Assembly (NCBI GenBank): GCA_016714005.1
Contig: JADJOA010000009.1
Coordinates: forward strand, 62,001-126,000
Source of the DNA: Bacteroidota bacterium
GTDB taxonomy: Bacteria > Bacteroidota > Bacteroidia > AKYH767-A > OLB10
Length of the DNA: 64,000 nt
Direction: 5' to 3'
The position numbers and the translations under genes were made by a program. The notes under the pieces are model-generated. The model was not told the origin of the DNA. It saw only the letters and a program-made list of their open reading frames with translations, and ran no database searches. Positions 42,435 to 51,692 of this stretch are shown here, one piece after another (positions within the stretch are counted from its first letter, which is position 1; each line of letters begins with the position of its first letter).

Positions 42435-43766
42435 ATGTCGCAAACCGAATTAAAAATGCCCAAAATGGGCGAAAGCGTTGCAGAGGCAACCATTATAAAA
42501 TGGCTTAAAAACGAAGGAGATAATGTAGCTGCCGATGAGCCCGTGTTAGAAATTGCCACCGATAAGGTTGACTCAGAGGTGCCATCAACCGCTGCCGGTG
42601 TTTTATTAAAAAAGATGTTTGCTGAAGGCGAAGTGGTGCAAGTAGGAAAAGTAATAGCAATCATAGGCAGTGCCGGTGAGGCTGTTGCAGCACCTATGGC
42701 ATCTGCCCCTGCCGCTCAGCCTGCTGTAGTTGCGGCATCAGCCCCTGTTTCCGCTCCTGCTCCCGTTGCACAAACTATAACGTCAACTTCCGGTGCTGGC
42801 AAATTTTATTCACCATTAGTTCGCAACATAGCTCAGCAAGAAAATATTTCGCAGCAAGAATTGGATGCCATATCCGGCACAGGAGCTGATGGGCGTGTGT
42901 CTAAAAAAGATATACTTGCTTACATTGATAAAAAGAAATCGGGCGGTGAGGTTAGCGCCTCCGTTAGCGCTGCACCAAAAGCAGCACCTGTTGCCCAGCC
43001 CGCTGCTGCACCGTCCCCGGTTGCACAACAGTCAGCGGCTGTAAGCACCGATGGCGACAATGAAATAATTGAAATGGACCGCATGCGCAAACTCATTGCC
43101 GACCACATGGTAATGAGCAAGCACACATCGCCACACGTTACTTCTTTTGTAGAGGCTGATGTTACCAATATGGTACTGTGGCGCAACAAGGTTAAAGGCG
43201 AGTTTGAGAAAAAAGAAAAAGAAAAACTAAGCTTCACCCCTATTTTTATAGAAGCAGTTACCCGCGCTATAAGGGATTACCCAATGATTAATGTATCGGT
43301 TGATGGTACTAAAATCATCCTCAAAAAAAATATAAACATTGGTATGGCTGCGGCATTACCCACGGGTAACCTTATAGTACCTGTCATAAAAAATGCCGAC
43401 CGAATGAATTTAATAGGACTTACTAAAGCAGTAAACGACTTAAGTAACCGCGCGCGTAAAAGCAAGCTTACGCCCGATGAAATACAGGGGGGCACATTTA
43501 CACTGACTAACGTAGGAACCTTTGGAAACGTAATGGGCACGCCTATAATTAATCAACCTCAGGTTGCAATTATGGCAACTGGAGCTATCCGAAAAAAGCC
43601 CGCTGTAATAGAAACAGATTATGGCGATACCATTGGCATAAGGCACATGATGTTTCTTTCTCTTTCATATGACCACCGCGTTGTAGATGGTATGCTGGGT
43701 GGCAGTTTCTTAAGGCGCGTGGCAGACTATCTTGAACAATTTGACGTTAATCGTAGCATCTATTAA
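42435..43766 (+). CDS. 2-oxoacid dehydrogenase complex dihydrolipoyl acyltransferase (E2)
   Basis: The product is 443 residues and is intact. The lipoyl domain is at 4-78 with the lipoylated Lys in EIATDKVDSEVPS. An Ala/Pro-rich linker follows, then the E3-binding domain at ~125-160 (FYSPLVRNIAQQENISQQEL), a second linker, and the acyltransferase core at ~210-440 ending with LSYDHRVVDGMLGGSFL (HxxxDG active site). The lipoyl sequence MPKMGESVAEATIIKW is typical of branched-chain 2-oxoacid dehydrogenase E2, and the HMG-CoA lyase and ETF genes in the window are consistent with that; pyruvate or 2-oxoglutarate complexes cannot be ruled out. No E1 or E3 gene is adjacent. Confidence 0.9.
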   Translation: MSQTELKMPKMGESVAEATIIKWLKNEGDNVAADEPVLEIATDKVDSEVPSTAAGVLLKKMFAEGEVVQVGKVIAIIGSAGEAVAAPMASAPAAQPAVVAASAPVSAPAPVAQTITSTSGAGKFYSPLVRNIAQQENISQQELDAISGTGADGRVSKKDILAYIDKKKSGGEVSASVSAAPKAAPVAQPAAAPSPVAQQSAAVSTDGDNEIIEMDRMRKLIADHMVMSKHTSPHVTSFVEADVTNMVLWRNKVKGEFEKKEKEKLSFTPIFIEAVTRAIRDYPMINVSVDGTKIILKKNINIGMAAALPTGNLIVPVIKNADRMNLIGLTKAVNDLSNRARKSKLTPDEIQGGTFTLTNVGTFGNVMGTPIINQPQVAIMATGAIRKKPAVIETDYGDTIGIRHMMFLSLSYDHRVVDGMLGGSFLRRVADYLEQFDVNRSIY

Positions 43767-43775
43767 AATCATAAA

Positions 43776-45301
43776 ATGAACATAATATTTAAAACCACTG
43801 CCGTTGTATTTTTATGCTGCGGCATTTCATTGGCACAAACTGCAAAAAAAGGTGGCGCACCCGCTGCACTTACGAAAGACCAGATTGGCGATGCAAAAAA
43901 ATTAGCCAACGAATATTATAAAAACCAAAACTACAAAAACGCACTTGAAGGATACAGTCGCCTTGTATTGAGTGATGCAGATAACATGGAATTTAATTAC
44001 CGTTTGGGCATGTGCTACCTAAATACCAACGAAAACAAACCCGCTGCTATTGAGTACCTATTAAAAGCATCTACCAAAAAAGATTGTCCTAAAGATGTAA
44101 ACTATTATTTGGCAGAAGCTCTAAGGTATGCAGGCGAGTTTGATGATGCTGTTGAAAATTTTGAAAAGTACAAAGAAGGTAACAGGGAAAATTAAACCCT
44201 AAGTTTAATGTTGATAACCACATTGAATGGTGCTACAATGCCAAAGAGCTGATGAAGACCTCTGTTGATGTTAAATTTAAAAACCTTGGCAAACAGGTAA
44301 ACTCTGCAGGTAACGATTTTCGCCCGATATGTGATGCTGAAGGCTATAACATTATTTTCTCCAGCAACAGAAAAGGGAACATGGGTGCCATTACAGATGG
44401 CTATGGCGAGTTTGTAACCGATATTTATTCTACCACTTTTGATACTGCTGCGGCAAAAGCAAAATCTGTAGGACCAATGGTAAATTCAGAAGGATATGAG
44501 GAAACACTTTCTTTAAATGCCAATGGTGATAAAATGTTGGTATTCCGTGAAGGTGCAGATGCTTCTACGCAGGTTTACTTTACCGAATCTGCAGGCAAAG
44601 CATGGAGCAAGGTTATGCCTGTGGATGATGTGTTTGGATTTAAAGAAAAATTAGACGGTGCCTGTTTTGCACCCGATGGAAAAACCATTTGGTTTGCTGC
44701 TGAATTAAAAGGAGGTAAAGGCGGTAAAGACATTTGGTACACAGAATATAATGATGAAAAGAAAGAATACAATGCACCAAAAATGCAGGCGATGAAATAA
44801 ACACTAAGTTTGATGAAGCAGCACCAATGTTTACTGCCGATGGACGCAATTTTATTTTTGCATCAGAAGGGGCATGGCAGCATGGGTGGTTACGAAAAAT
44901 ATATTTGCCTTACAGCTGATGGCATGACAGGATATATTTCTGCAATTAAAAAAGAGGGCTTGGGCGATTATGATTTATATCGTTTTACTTTAAAAAAATC
45001 TTTATTAAATAATCCTGCTATTTTATTTAAAGCAATATTGCAAAAAGCTGATGGCACTCCTGCAAAGGATGCTTTGTGCAATATAACCAAAAGCGAGACA
45101 GGCGAATCTTTTGGAGGAGTAATAAAATCTAATCCTGCCACTGGAAAAATTCTTGCGGCATTGCCTGCAGGCAATTACAAGTTAAAAGTTAAAGGTGTAA
45201 AATCGGGCAGATTAGATGCTGACTTTACCGTTGCCGGCAACGAAAAAGGCGGCAAACTCGAAAAGACATTTAAGTTGTTGCCTCCAATGAAAGAAAAATA
45301 A
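43776..45301 (+). CDS. TPR/PD40-repeat periplasmic protein without OmpA domain, frameshifted
   Basis: The gene starts 9 bp after E2. A signal peptide (MNIIFKTTAVVFLCCGISLA) is followed by a TPR region (~35-135: YYKNQNYKNALEGYSRLVLS, FNYRLGMCYLNTNENKPAAI), PD40 blades (FRPICDAEGYNIIFSSNRKG, ACFAPDGKTIWFAAELKGG, APMFTADGRNFIFASEG) and a regulatory-like beta domain at the end. It resembles the PorE-like protein at 4455-6434 but lacks the OmpA domain. Breaks lie near 44190, 44795 and 44870. A stretch of about 28 residues expected between GYEKYI and CLTADGMTGYIS also seems missing (see findings). A structural role in the envelope is inferred. Confidence 0.8.
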
Positions 45302-45315
45302 ACATGCTTTAATTT

Positions 45316-46086
45316 ATGCAACTCCATTTAACAAAACCAATTGCTTTTTTTGATATTGAATCTACAGGTGTAACTGTGGGTCATGACCGTATTGTGGAGA
45401 TAAGCATACTAAAGCTAAATCCTGATGGCACACAGGTTTCTAAAACCAAACGCGTAAACCCCGAAATGCCCATTCCGCCAGAAGTATCAAAGATTCATGG
45501 CATTTATGATAATGATGTGGCAAACGAACCTACGTTTAAACAAATTGCAGCATCACTCAATCAATTTTTATTAAACACCGATTTGGCAGGTTACAACAGC
45601 AACAAATTTGATATACCTATGCTTGTTGATGAGTTTCTGCGTGTCGGAATTGACTTTGATATAAAAGGAAGACGTTTTGTTGACGTACAAAATATTTTTC
45701 ACAAAATGGAACAGCGAACACTTGTAGCTGCATATAAATTTTATTGTGAAAAAGAATTAGTAAACGCTCACACTTCCGAAGCTGATGTTACTGCCACGTA
45801 CGAAGTTTTGTTAGCACAACTCAACCGTTACCCCAATGTAAAAAACGATATTGATTTTTTACATGAGTTCAGCAACTCATCGCGCAATGTTGATTTGGCT
45901 GGTAGAATTATTTACAACGAAAACAAAGAAGAAATTTTCAACTTCGGAAAATACAAAGGGCATAAAGTTGCAGATGTTTTTGCAAAAGACCCTTCTTACT
46001 ACGATTGGATGCTTAAAGGCGATTTCTCCCGTCAAACCAAACAAGTGCTTACTGCCCTCAGGCTTAAAGATTTCAACAAGGTTTAG
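45316..46086 (+). CDS. DnaQ-like 3'-5' exonuclease
   Basis: The product is 256 residues and is intact. The DEDDh motifs are visible: Exo I PIAFFDIESTGVTVGHDRIV, Exo II GYNSNKFDIPMLVDEFLRVG and Exo III AHTSEADVTATYEVLLAQL. A C-terminal tail with FNFGKYKGHKVADVFAKDP resembles the exonuclease X-type C-terminal domain and may bind nucleic acid or a partner. It lies 14 bp downstream of the PD40 gene. The role may be DNA repair or proofreading-like trimming; it is too short to be a polymerase subunit fusion. Confidence 0.9.
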   Translation: MQLHLTKPIAFFDIESTGVTVGHDRIVEISILKLNPDGTQVSKTKRVNPEMPIPPEVSKIHGIYDNDVANEPTFKQIAASLNQFLLNTDLAGYNSNKFDIPMLVDEFLRVGIDFDIKGRRFVDVQNIFHKMEQRTLVAAYKFYCEKELVNAHTSEADVTATYEVLLAQLNRYPNVKNDIDFLHEFSNSSRNVDLAGRIIYNENKEEIFNFGKYKGHKVADVFAKDPSYYDWMLKGDFSRQTKQVLTALRLKDFNKV

Positions 46087-46353
46087 TCTAAAACTTAGAA
46101 TAAAGCACTATAGTATTTTTTTTAATGCTCTTAATCCAAAGTTGTCATTCCAAACTATTAACTGCTAACTATAAACAATGATCTTTTGAATATTCCCTAT
46201 TCATAATTGGCAATTCACGCCTCACAAGTGAATAACCCTTGTAAATTTTTTACCAAATAGTTGTGGTTTGTTCTGACAAATAAATTATTTTTATAAACTT
46301 ACTCATTAACTATTTTGTACTACCGTTTACAACAGCATCTTTTATTTTAACCT

Positions 46354-47577
46354 ATGCCATCAGAGAAAAGCACAAGTGGAATTCTTGCAACACAAGGCAT
46401 ATTTATGCCTCAAGAACTTATGCAGGAAGTTCAGCATAAACAAAAGAATCTATATATAGGCATTCCTAAAGAAACATCGTTTCAGGAAAACAGAATTGCA
46501 TTGGTTCCTGAAAGTGTTGCCGTATTAGTAAACAACGGGCACCAAGTAGTGGTTGAAACCAATGCGGGAAAAAATGCAAACTTTACGGATACAGATTACA
46601 GTGAAGCAGGTGCGAGAATTGTTTACTCTCAACGTGAAGTTTTTGAAGCCGATTTGATTTTAAAGGTGGCTCCTCCCTCCTCCTCTGAATTAGAATTAGT
46701 GAGAGACAAACAAACGCTTATTTCTATTTTGCAAATAACCATGCAGAGTAAGGAATACATACAAGCCTTGAGCCGTAAAAAAATTACCGCAATGGCTTAT
46801 GAGTTTTTGCGTGACGAGACTGATTTAATGCCCATTATTCAAGCCATGAGCGAAATTGTGGGGCGCACTTCCATACTAATTGCTTCCGAATATTTAAGCA
46901 ATAGTACCGGAGGTAAAGGCGAATTACTTGGTGGTATTACCGGCATTCCACCATCTGAAGTTGTTATACTTGGTGCAGGCACTGTTGGTGAGTATGCTGC
47001 ACGCACCGCTTTAGGATTAGGTGCACAGGTAAAAGTTTTTGACAACAACATTTATAAACTTCGCAGGCTGGTTCGCAACCTCGGTACTAGCATTTATACA
47101 TCTACCATCACTCCTTCTAATTTATTAAAAGCGCTTAAGTCGTGCGATGTGGCAGTTGGTGCTATACATAGCCGCACCAGCAGAGCGCCAGTGGTTGTAA
47201 CAGAAGAAATGGTAAGCGAAATGCGTTATGGTTCTGTAGTTATTGATGTAAGTATAGATCATGGAGGGTGTTTTGAAACTTCAGAGGTAACTAATCATAC
47301 ATCTCCTGTATTCAGGAAATATGGTGTAATACATTATTGCGTCCCTAATATAGCAAGCAGAGTTGCTAAAACTGCCAGCAATGCTCTATCAAATATTTTT
47401 ACGCCTATGCTTTTAAATATTGGCGAGCATGGCGGGTTGGAAGAGGTTATTACACGTGATGTCTCGTTGCGCAGCGGCATTTATCTTTTTAGAGGAACAG
47501 TTACAAACAAGTTTGTGAGTGATGTCGCTAAAATGCCCTACAGAGATCTGAACCTAATCATTGCAAGTATTTTCTAA
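46354..47577 (+). CDS. ald: Alanine dehydrogenase
   Basis: The product is 407 residues and is intact. It catalyses NAD-dependent interconversion of alanine and pyruvate plus ammonia. Signatures are IGIPKETSFQENRIALVPES at the substrate end, TAMAYEFLRDETDLMPII, the Rossmann motif VVILGAGTVGEYAARTALGL, and the C-terminal HYCVPNIASRVAKTASNALS. The first ~30 residues (to HKQKNLY) form an extension common in Bacteroidota homologues. PntA-like transhydrogenase is excluded by length and the single-domain pair. Confidence 0.92.
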   Translation: MPSEKSTSGILATQGIFMPQELMQEVQHKQKNLYIGIPKETSFQENRIALVPESVAVLVNNGHQVVVETNAGKNANFTDTDYSEAGARIVYSQREVFEADLILKVAPPSSSELELVRDKQTLISILQITMQSKEYIQALSRKKITAMAYEFLRDETDLMPIIQAMSEIVGRTSILIASEYLSNSTGGKGELLGGITGIPPSEVVILGAGTVGEYAARTALGLGAQVKVFDNNIYKLRRLVRNLGTSIYTSTITPSNLLKALKSCDVAVGAIHSRTSRAPVVVTEEMVSEMRYGSVVIDVSIDHGGCFETSEVTNHTSPVFRKYGVIHYCVPNIASRVAKTASNALSNIFTPMLLNIGEHGGLEEVITRDVSLRSGIYLFRGTVTNKFVSDVAKMPYRDLNLIIASIF

Positions 47578-47690
47578 TCCCAAAAGATTGGCTGTTGAAA
47601 AACTCCATTAACATAAATGAGCGATATGTTTCATTTGGGCTTTTCATTGCTTACTTTCGCAGCCGCTTTAAAAAATAAAAATGCATTGAA

Positions 47691-48428
47691 ATGAAAATAC
47701 TTGTTTGCATAAGCAATGTGCCCGACACTACTACCAAAATAAATTTTACAGATGATAAAAAATCATTGGTAACCCAGGGCATTCAATACATCATTAACCC
47801 TTATGATGAAATTGCACTTACTCGTGCTCTTGAACTTACAGAAGCAGGTGGAGGGACAGTAACGGTTCTAAACGTAGGCGATGCTTCCACCGATGCCACC
47901 ATACGCAAAGCACTTGCAATAGGCGCTACCGATGCCGTAAGAATTAATGCTGCCCCACGCGATGCATGGTTTGTTGCAAACCAAATTGCAAATTATGCAA
48001 AATCAAATGGCTTTGATTTGATTCTCACAGGTAGAGAATCAATAGATTATAATGGTTCCCAGGTTTGCAGTATGGTTGGCGAGTTAATGGATATACCCAG
48101 CATCAACATTGTAAAATCATTAAAAGTTGATGGCACTACTGCAACATTAGAAAGGGAGATTGAAGGCGGTAAAGAAGTTATCACCTGCCCATTACCTTTT
48201 ATTGTAAGCGCATCGGAAGGAATGGCTGAACCACGCATACCTAACATGAGAGGCATAATGAGTGCAAGAACAAAACCGCTTGCTGTTGTTGAGCCTACAG
48301 ATGTACCGCAATTCAGCAATGTAAAATCTTACGATAAGCCTGCGCCTCGTACCCAGGTTAAAATGGTAGAAAATGACCAGGTAAATAAATTAGTTGACTT
48401 ACTGCATACCGAAGCAAAAGTTATTTAG
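47691..48428 (+). CDS. etfB: Electron transfer flavoprotein beta subunit
   Basis: The product is 245 residues and is intact. Together with etfA it carries electrons from acyl-CoA and amino-acid-linked dehydrogenases to the quinone pool. Motifs are MKILVCISNVPDTTTKINFT, IINPYDEIALTRALEL and LILTGRESIDYNGSQVCSMV, plus a C-terminal NMRGIMSARTKPLAV segment. A TACTTTCG box about 30 bp before the ATG resembles a Bacteroidota -7 element. etfA follows 72 bp downstream. Confidence 0.93.
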   Translation: MKILVCISNVPDTTTKINFTDDKKSLVTQGIQYIINPYDEIALTRALELTEAGGGTVTVLNVGDASTDATIRKALAIGATDAVRINAAPRDAWFVANQIANYAKSNGFDLILTGRESIDYNGSQVCSMVGELMDIPSINIVKSLKVDGTTATLEREIEGGKEVITCPLPFIVSASEGMAEPRIPNMRGIMSARTKPLAVVEPTDVPQFSNVKSYDKPAPRTQVKMVENDQVNKLVDLLHTEAKVI

Positions 48429-48500
48429 TTGTGAATGGTCAATTGTGAAGAGTTAGTTTATCAAATCCTGAATCTCAAATCCTCAGTCCGAAATTAGAAA

Positions 48501-49477
48501 ATGAAAGTACTCGTATATACAGAATCTTCAAACGGAAAATTTAAAAAATCGTCTTTTGAAGTAGTAGCTTATGGCTATGCCGTTGCAAAACAAACCGGAG
48601 GCAGTGTTACTGCTATATCTATAGGCGATGTAGCGCAGGAAGAATTACAAAAGCTTGGAAAATACGGAGCATCTAAAAGTTTAGTGTAAGCAATGATCAG
48701 TTAAAGAATTTTGTTAACCAGGCTTATGCATCTGTAATTGCGCAGGCGACAAATGCCGAGAGTGCAAAACTTATTGTTATAGCCAATACTTTTTCAGGCA
48801 AAGGATTGGCACCTCGCGTGGCAGTAAAATGTAATGCCGGACTGGTAGATGGCGCCATTGCGTTGCCCGATACATCTTCCGGTTTTACAGTGCGAAAAAC
48901 CGCATTTAGCGGAAAGGCATTTGCAGATGTAGAACTTACAAGCGATGTAAAAGTTATAACACTTAACCCAAATGCTTATTCATTAGTTGAAAACGAAACG
49001 GCATGTGAGGTAACATCATTTTCTCCTGAAGTTAAGCCAACCGATTTTGCTGCAATGGTAAAAGAAATTGTGCGCGCATCAGATAAAGTTTCGTTACCCG
49101 AAGCTGAGTTGGTGGTAAGCGCAGGCCGTGGTTTAAAAGGACCTGAAAATTGGGCAATGGTAGAAGAACTTGCTAATTTACTTGGTGCTGCCACTGCTTG
49201 TAGCAAGCCTGTAAGCGATGCAGGCTGGCGACCACATAGTGAACACGTAGGACAAACAGGAATTGCTGTTAGCCCAAACCTGTATATTGCAATTGGTATA
49301 TCAGGTGCTATTCAACATTTGGCAGGTGTTAGTTCTTCAAAAGTTATTGTAGTAATAAACAAAGACCCCGAGGCGCCATTCTTTAAAGCAGCCGATTACG
49401 GAATTGTTGGCGATGCATTTGAGGTAATACCTAAGTTAATTGAAGAGGTTAAAAAATTTAAAGCAACTGCGGCATAA
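48501..49477 (+). CDS. etfA: Electron transfer flavoprotein alpha subunit, one frameshift
   Basis: The product is about 326 residues. The N-terminal domain begins MKVLVYTESSNGKFKKSSFE. The C-terminal FAD-binding domain shows LVVSAGRGLKGPENWAMVEE, SKPVSDAGWRPHSEHVGQTG and YIAIGISGAIQHLAGVSSSK. One lost base near 48685 splits it (YGASKSLV then SNDQLKNFVNQAYASV). All FAD-binding motifs are intact, so this is likely sequence error. It is followed by the bifunctional nuclease gene, as in many Bacteroidota. Confidence 0.94.
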
Positions 49478-49585
49478 TTAAATTAAACTTTAGTATTTTT
49501 AAAGTCGCATTAAAATAAAATATGCACGGGGAAAAGCATCAAAACTACTCCACATTTTAAATCTGATTTTAACATAACTTAACTA

Positions 49586-50221
49586 ATGAAAAAAATCAGG
49601 TTAGAAATTGCAGGACTTTCTTTCAGCCAAACACAAAGCGGAGCTTATGCATTGGTACTTGGCGAACAAGGGGGCAACAGACGCTTACCTATTATTATTG
49701 GAGGTTTTGAAGCGCAGGCTATAGCTGTAGAGTTAGAGAGCATGACCCCTACCCGTCCACTTACTCACGATTTATTTAAAAACTTTGCCCTTGCTTTTAA
49801 AATACATGTGGATGAAGTAATAGTTTATAACCTTAAAGAAGGAATTTTTTACAGTAAACTGATCTGTAATAATGGCGATAGCGTTATTGAAATTGATGCA
49901 CGCACAAGCGATGCCATTGCAATGGCAGTGCGCTTTAACTGTCCCATATACACTTATGAATTTATTCTTTCTCAGGCTGGTGTTGTAATGGATGATGAAA
50001 CGGCTAACGAAGAAACCCCTGCACCTGCTACTCAACCTAAATCTGAAAAGAAGGTTCCGGTAGAAAAAAAGAAATCCACTCCCGCTTCATCTTCAAACAA
50101 TGATTTTTCTTCACTAACCACAGAAGAACTTAAAGAAGAATTAATGCGTGCTATTGACGAAGAGGCTTACGAAAAAGCCGGAAAAATTCGAGATGAATTA
50201 AGTAGGCGTAAAGCAGGTTGA
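49586..50221 (+). CDS. Bifunctional nuclease (BFN/DUF151) with C-terminal UVR motif
   Basis: The product is 211 residues and is intact. The DUF151 domain (1-135) shows YALVLGEQGGNRRLPIIIGG, EAQAIAVELESMTPTRPLTH and IDARTSDAIAMAVRFNCPIY. After a Lys/Pro/Ser linker, a UvrB/UvrC-type motif ends the protein (LTTEELKEELMRAIDEEAYE followed by KAGKIRDELSRRK). Plant homologues have nuclease activity; the bacterial role is unknown, and the UVR helix pair is a likely protein-contact module. It lies 108 bp after etfA on the same strand. Confidence 0.9.
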   Translation: MKKIRLEIAGLSFSQTQSGAYALVLGEQGGNRRLPIIIGGFEAQAIAVELESMTPTRPLTHDLFKNFALAFKIHVDEVIVYNLKEGIFYSKLICNNGDSVIEIDARTSDAIAMAVRFNCPIYTYEFILSQAGVVMDDETANEETPAPATQPKSEKKVPVEKKKSTPASSSNNDFSSLTTEELKEELMRAIDEEAYEKAGKIRDELSRRKAG

Positions 50222-50272
50222 TTTATAGCCTCAATTTTGAAAGATTGCCTTCAACATGCTTTCTGTAACTCG

Positions 50273-50861
50273 TTACTTTACCTTATTAATTCCTTCAATA
50301 ACTTCAGGCGTAATGTCAAGCGAGTCATCAGCTAACAAAATTCCAGAACCTTTTTGGTAACCCAAAATAAATTTATAATTGTGAGACTTATTATAGTCCT
50401 TTAAAAAAGAAATCAGCCTGTTGTGTAGCGAATCCTGGTAGGCTTCTTCCTCATCAGCTAATTTTTCAAGCAATTGTTTTCTGAAGTCAACCGCTTCCTC
50501 CTGTTTTCTACCCAATCGCTCTTCCTCTTTCATTCTCTCCATTTCACTCATAGCAGCACCTTTTTGCTGGTAGGCTTCAATCTCCTTTTGTAACTGATCA
50601 GCTTTGTTTTGTATTTGGGCTTCTGCCAGCTTTTGGTTTTTTTCTATCTGCTTTTTAATGTTTTGATAGTAAGTATATTTTTCAAGAAGCGTATCAGAAT
50701 TAAGAAACACTACCGAAAGGTTTCCACCCGGCATTGGCAATGTTTTTACATGTTCTGTTTCGGTTGCAGGTGTGCTGCCTTTTTTATTGACTGAACCTGT
50801 ACAAAAGATAGCCAACGGCAATAGCCAGTATTCCATTTATAATTAACGATAAATTTTTCAT
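50273..50861 (-). CDS. OmpH/Skp-family periplasmic chaperone
   Basis: The product is about 196 residues. From the ATG at 50861 an N-terminal signal or anchor (MKNLSLIINGILAIAVGYLL) is followed, after one indel in the A-run near 50785, by LSVVFLNSDTLLEKYTYYQN, the family start of the mature domain. A long coiled-coil arm follows (AEAQIQNKADQLQKEIEAYQ, MERMKEEERLGRKQEEAVDF) and the domain closes with NYKFILGYQKGSGILLADDS. Skp holds unfolded outer-membrane proteins in the periplasm. It is divergent from recR. Confidence 0.85.
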
Positions 50862-51010
50862 ACACAATTTTATATGCTATTTAAGCTGAAATGCCAACTT
50901 TTATTGCTTTTCTGCTGTCTAAAAATTTTGCCCAAAGCTATTGTTTTTAATCATCAATTTTTGCAATATTGTAAACAGAGGAGTGAGGTTATAAATACTT
51001 AGATGTTACA

Positions 51011-51643
51011 ATGTTTGAAAATTATCCCAGCAAGCTTTTAGAGGAAGCGGTTAGCCGGTTTTCTAAATTACCCGGCATTGGCAAAAAGGGCGCCTTACGC
51101 ATGGTTTTGCATTTGCTCAAAGAAGATGTTAATACTGTTCGCGATTTCAGCCTGGCGATTACAAAACTGCGCGAACACATAACATATTGTAAACACTGCC
51201 ATAATATAACAGACACGGAACTTTGCAACATTTGCAGCAATCCAAAGAGAGATTACAGCATTGTATGTGTGGTAGAGGATTTAAGAGATGTAATGGCAAT
51301 TGAAAATACATCGCAGTACAATGGTTTATATCATGTGCTTGGAGGAATTATTTCTCCTATGGAAGGCATTGGTCCCAATCAACTTAACATTACTTCACTT
51401 GTAGATAAAGCAAATAGTGGCGAAATTGCGGAAGTAGTAATGGCTCTAAGCACAACTATGGAGGGAGATACCACCATATTTTACATCAGTAAAAAAATAA
51501 ACAGCAGCCATGTAAAAATAAGCACGCTGGCTCGCGGAGTTGCTATTGGTGGCGACTTAGAGTTTGCTGATGAATTAACTCTAGGCAGGTCAATTGTAAA
51601 CAGAGTACCTTACGAGTTTTCTACCTCTGCTCAAATAAGATAG
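51011..51643 (+). CDS. recR: Recombination protein RecR
   Basis: The product is 210 residues and is intact. It is part of RecFOR-type loading of RecA at gaps. Order: helix-hairpin-helix (FSKLPGIGKKGALRMVLHLL), zinc finger (CKHCHNITDTELCNIC), Toprim domain (YSIVCVVEDLRDVMAIENTS ... VVMALSTTMEGDTTIFYIS) and the C-terminal Walker-like tail (TLARGVAIGGDLEFADELTL). The ATG at 51011 gives the normal start. Confidence 0.95.
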   Translation: MFENYPSKLLEEAVSRFSKLPGIGKKGALRMVLHLLKEDVNTVRDFSLAITKLREHITYCKHCHNITDTELCNICSNPKRDYSIVCVVEDLRDVMAIENTSQYNGLYHVLGGIISPMEGIGPNQLNITSLVDKANSGEIAEVVMALSTTMEGDTTIFYISKKINSSHVKISTLARGVAIGGDLEFADELTLGRSIVNRVPYEFSTSAQIR

Positions 51644-51692
51644 ACATGTAATTCTGCACTTTAAAGTGTAACACAGCTAAAATCAAAATCAA

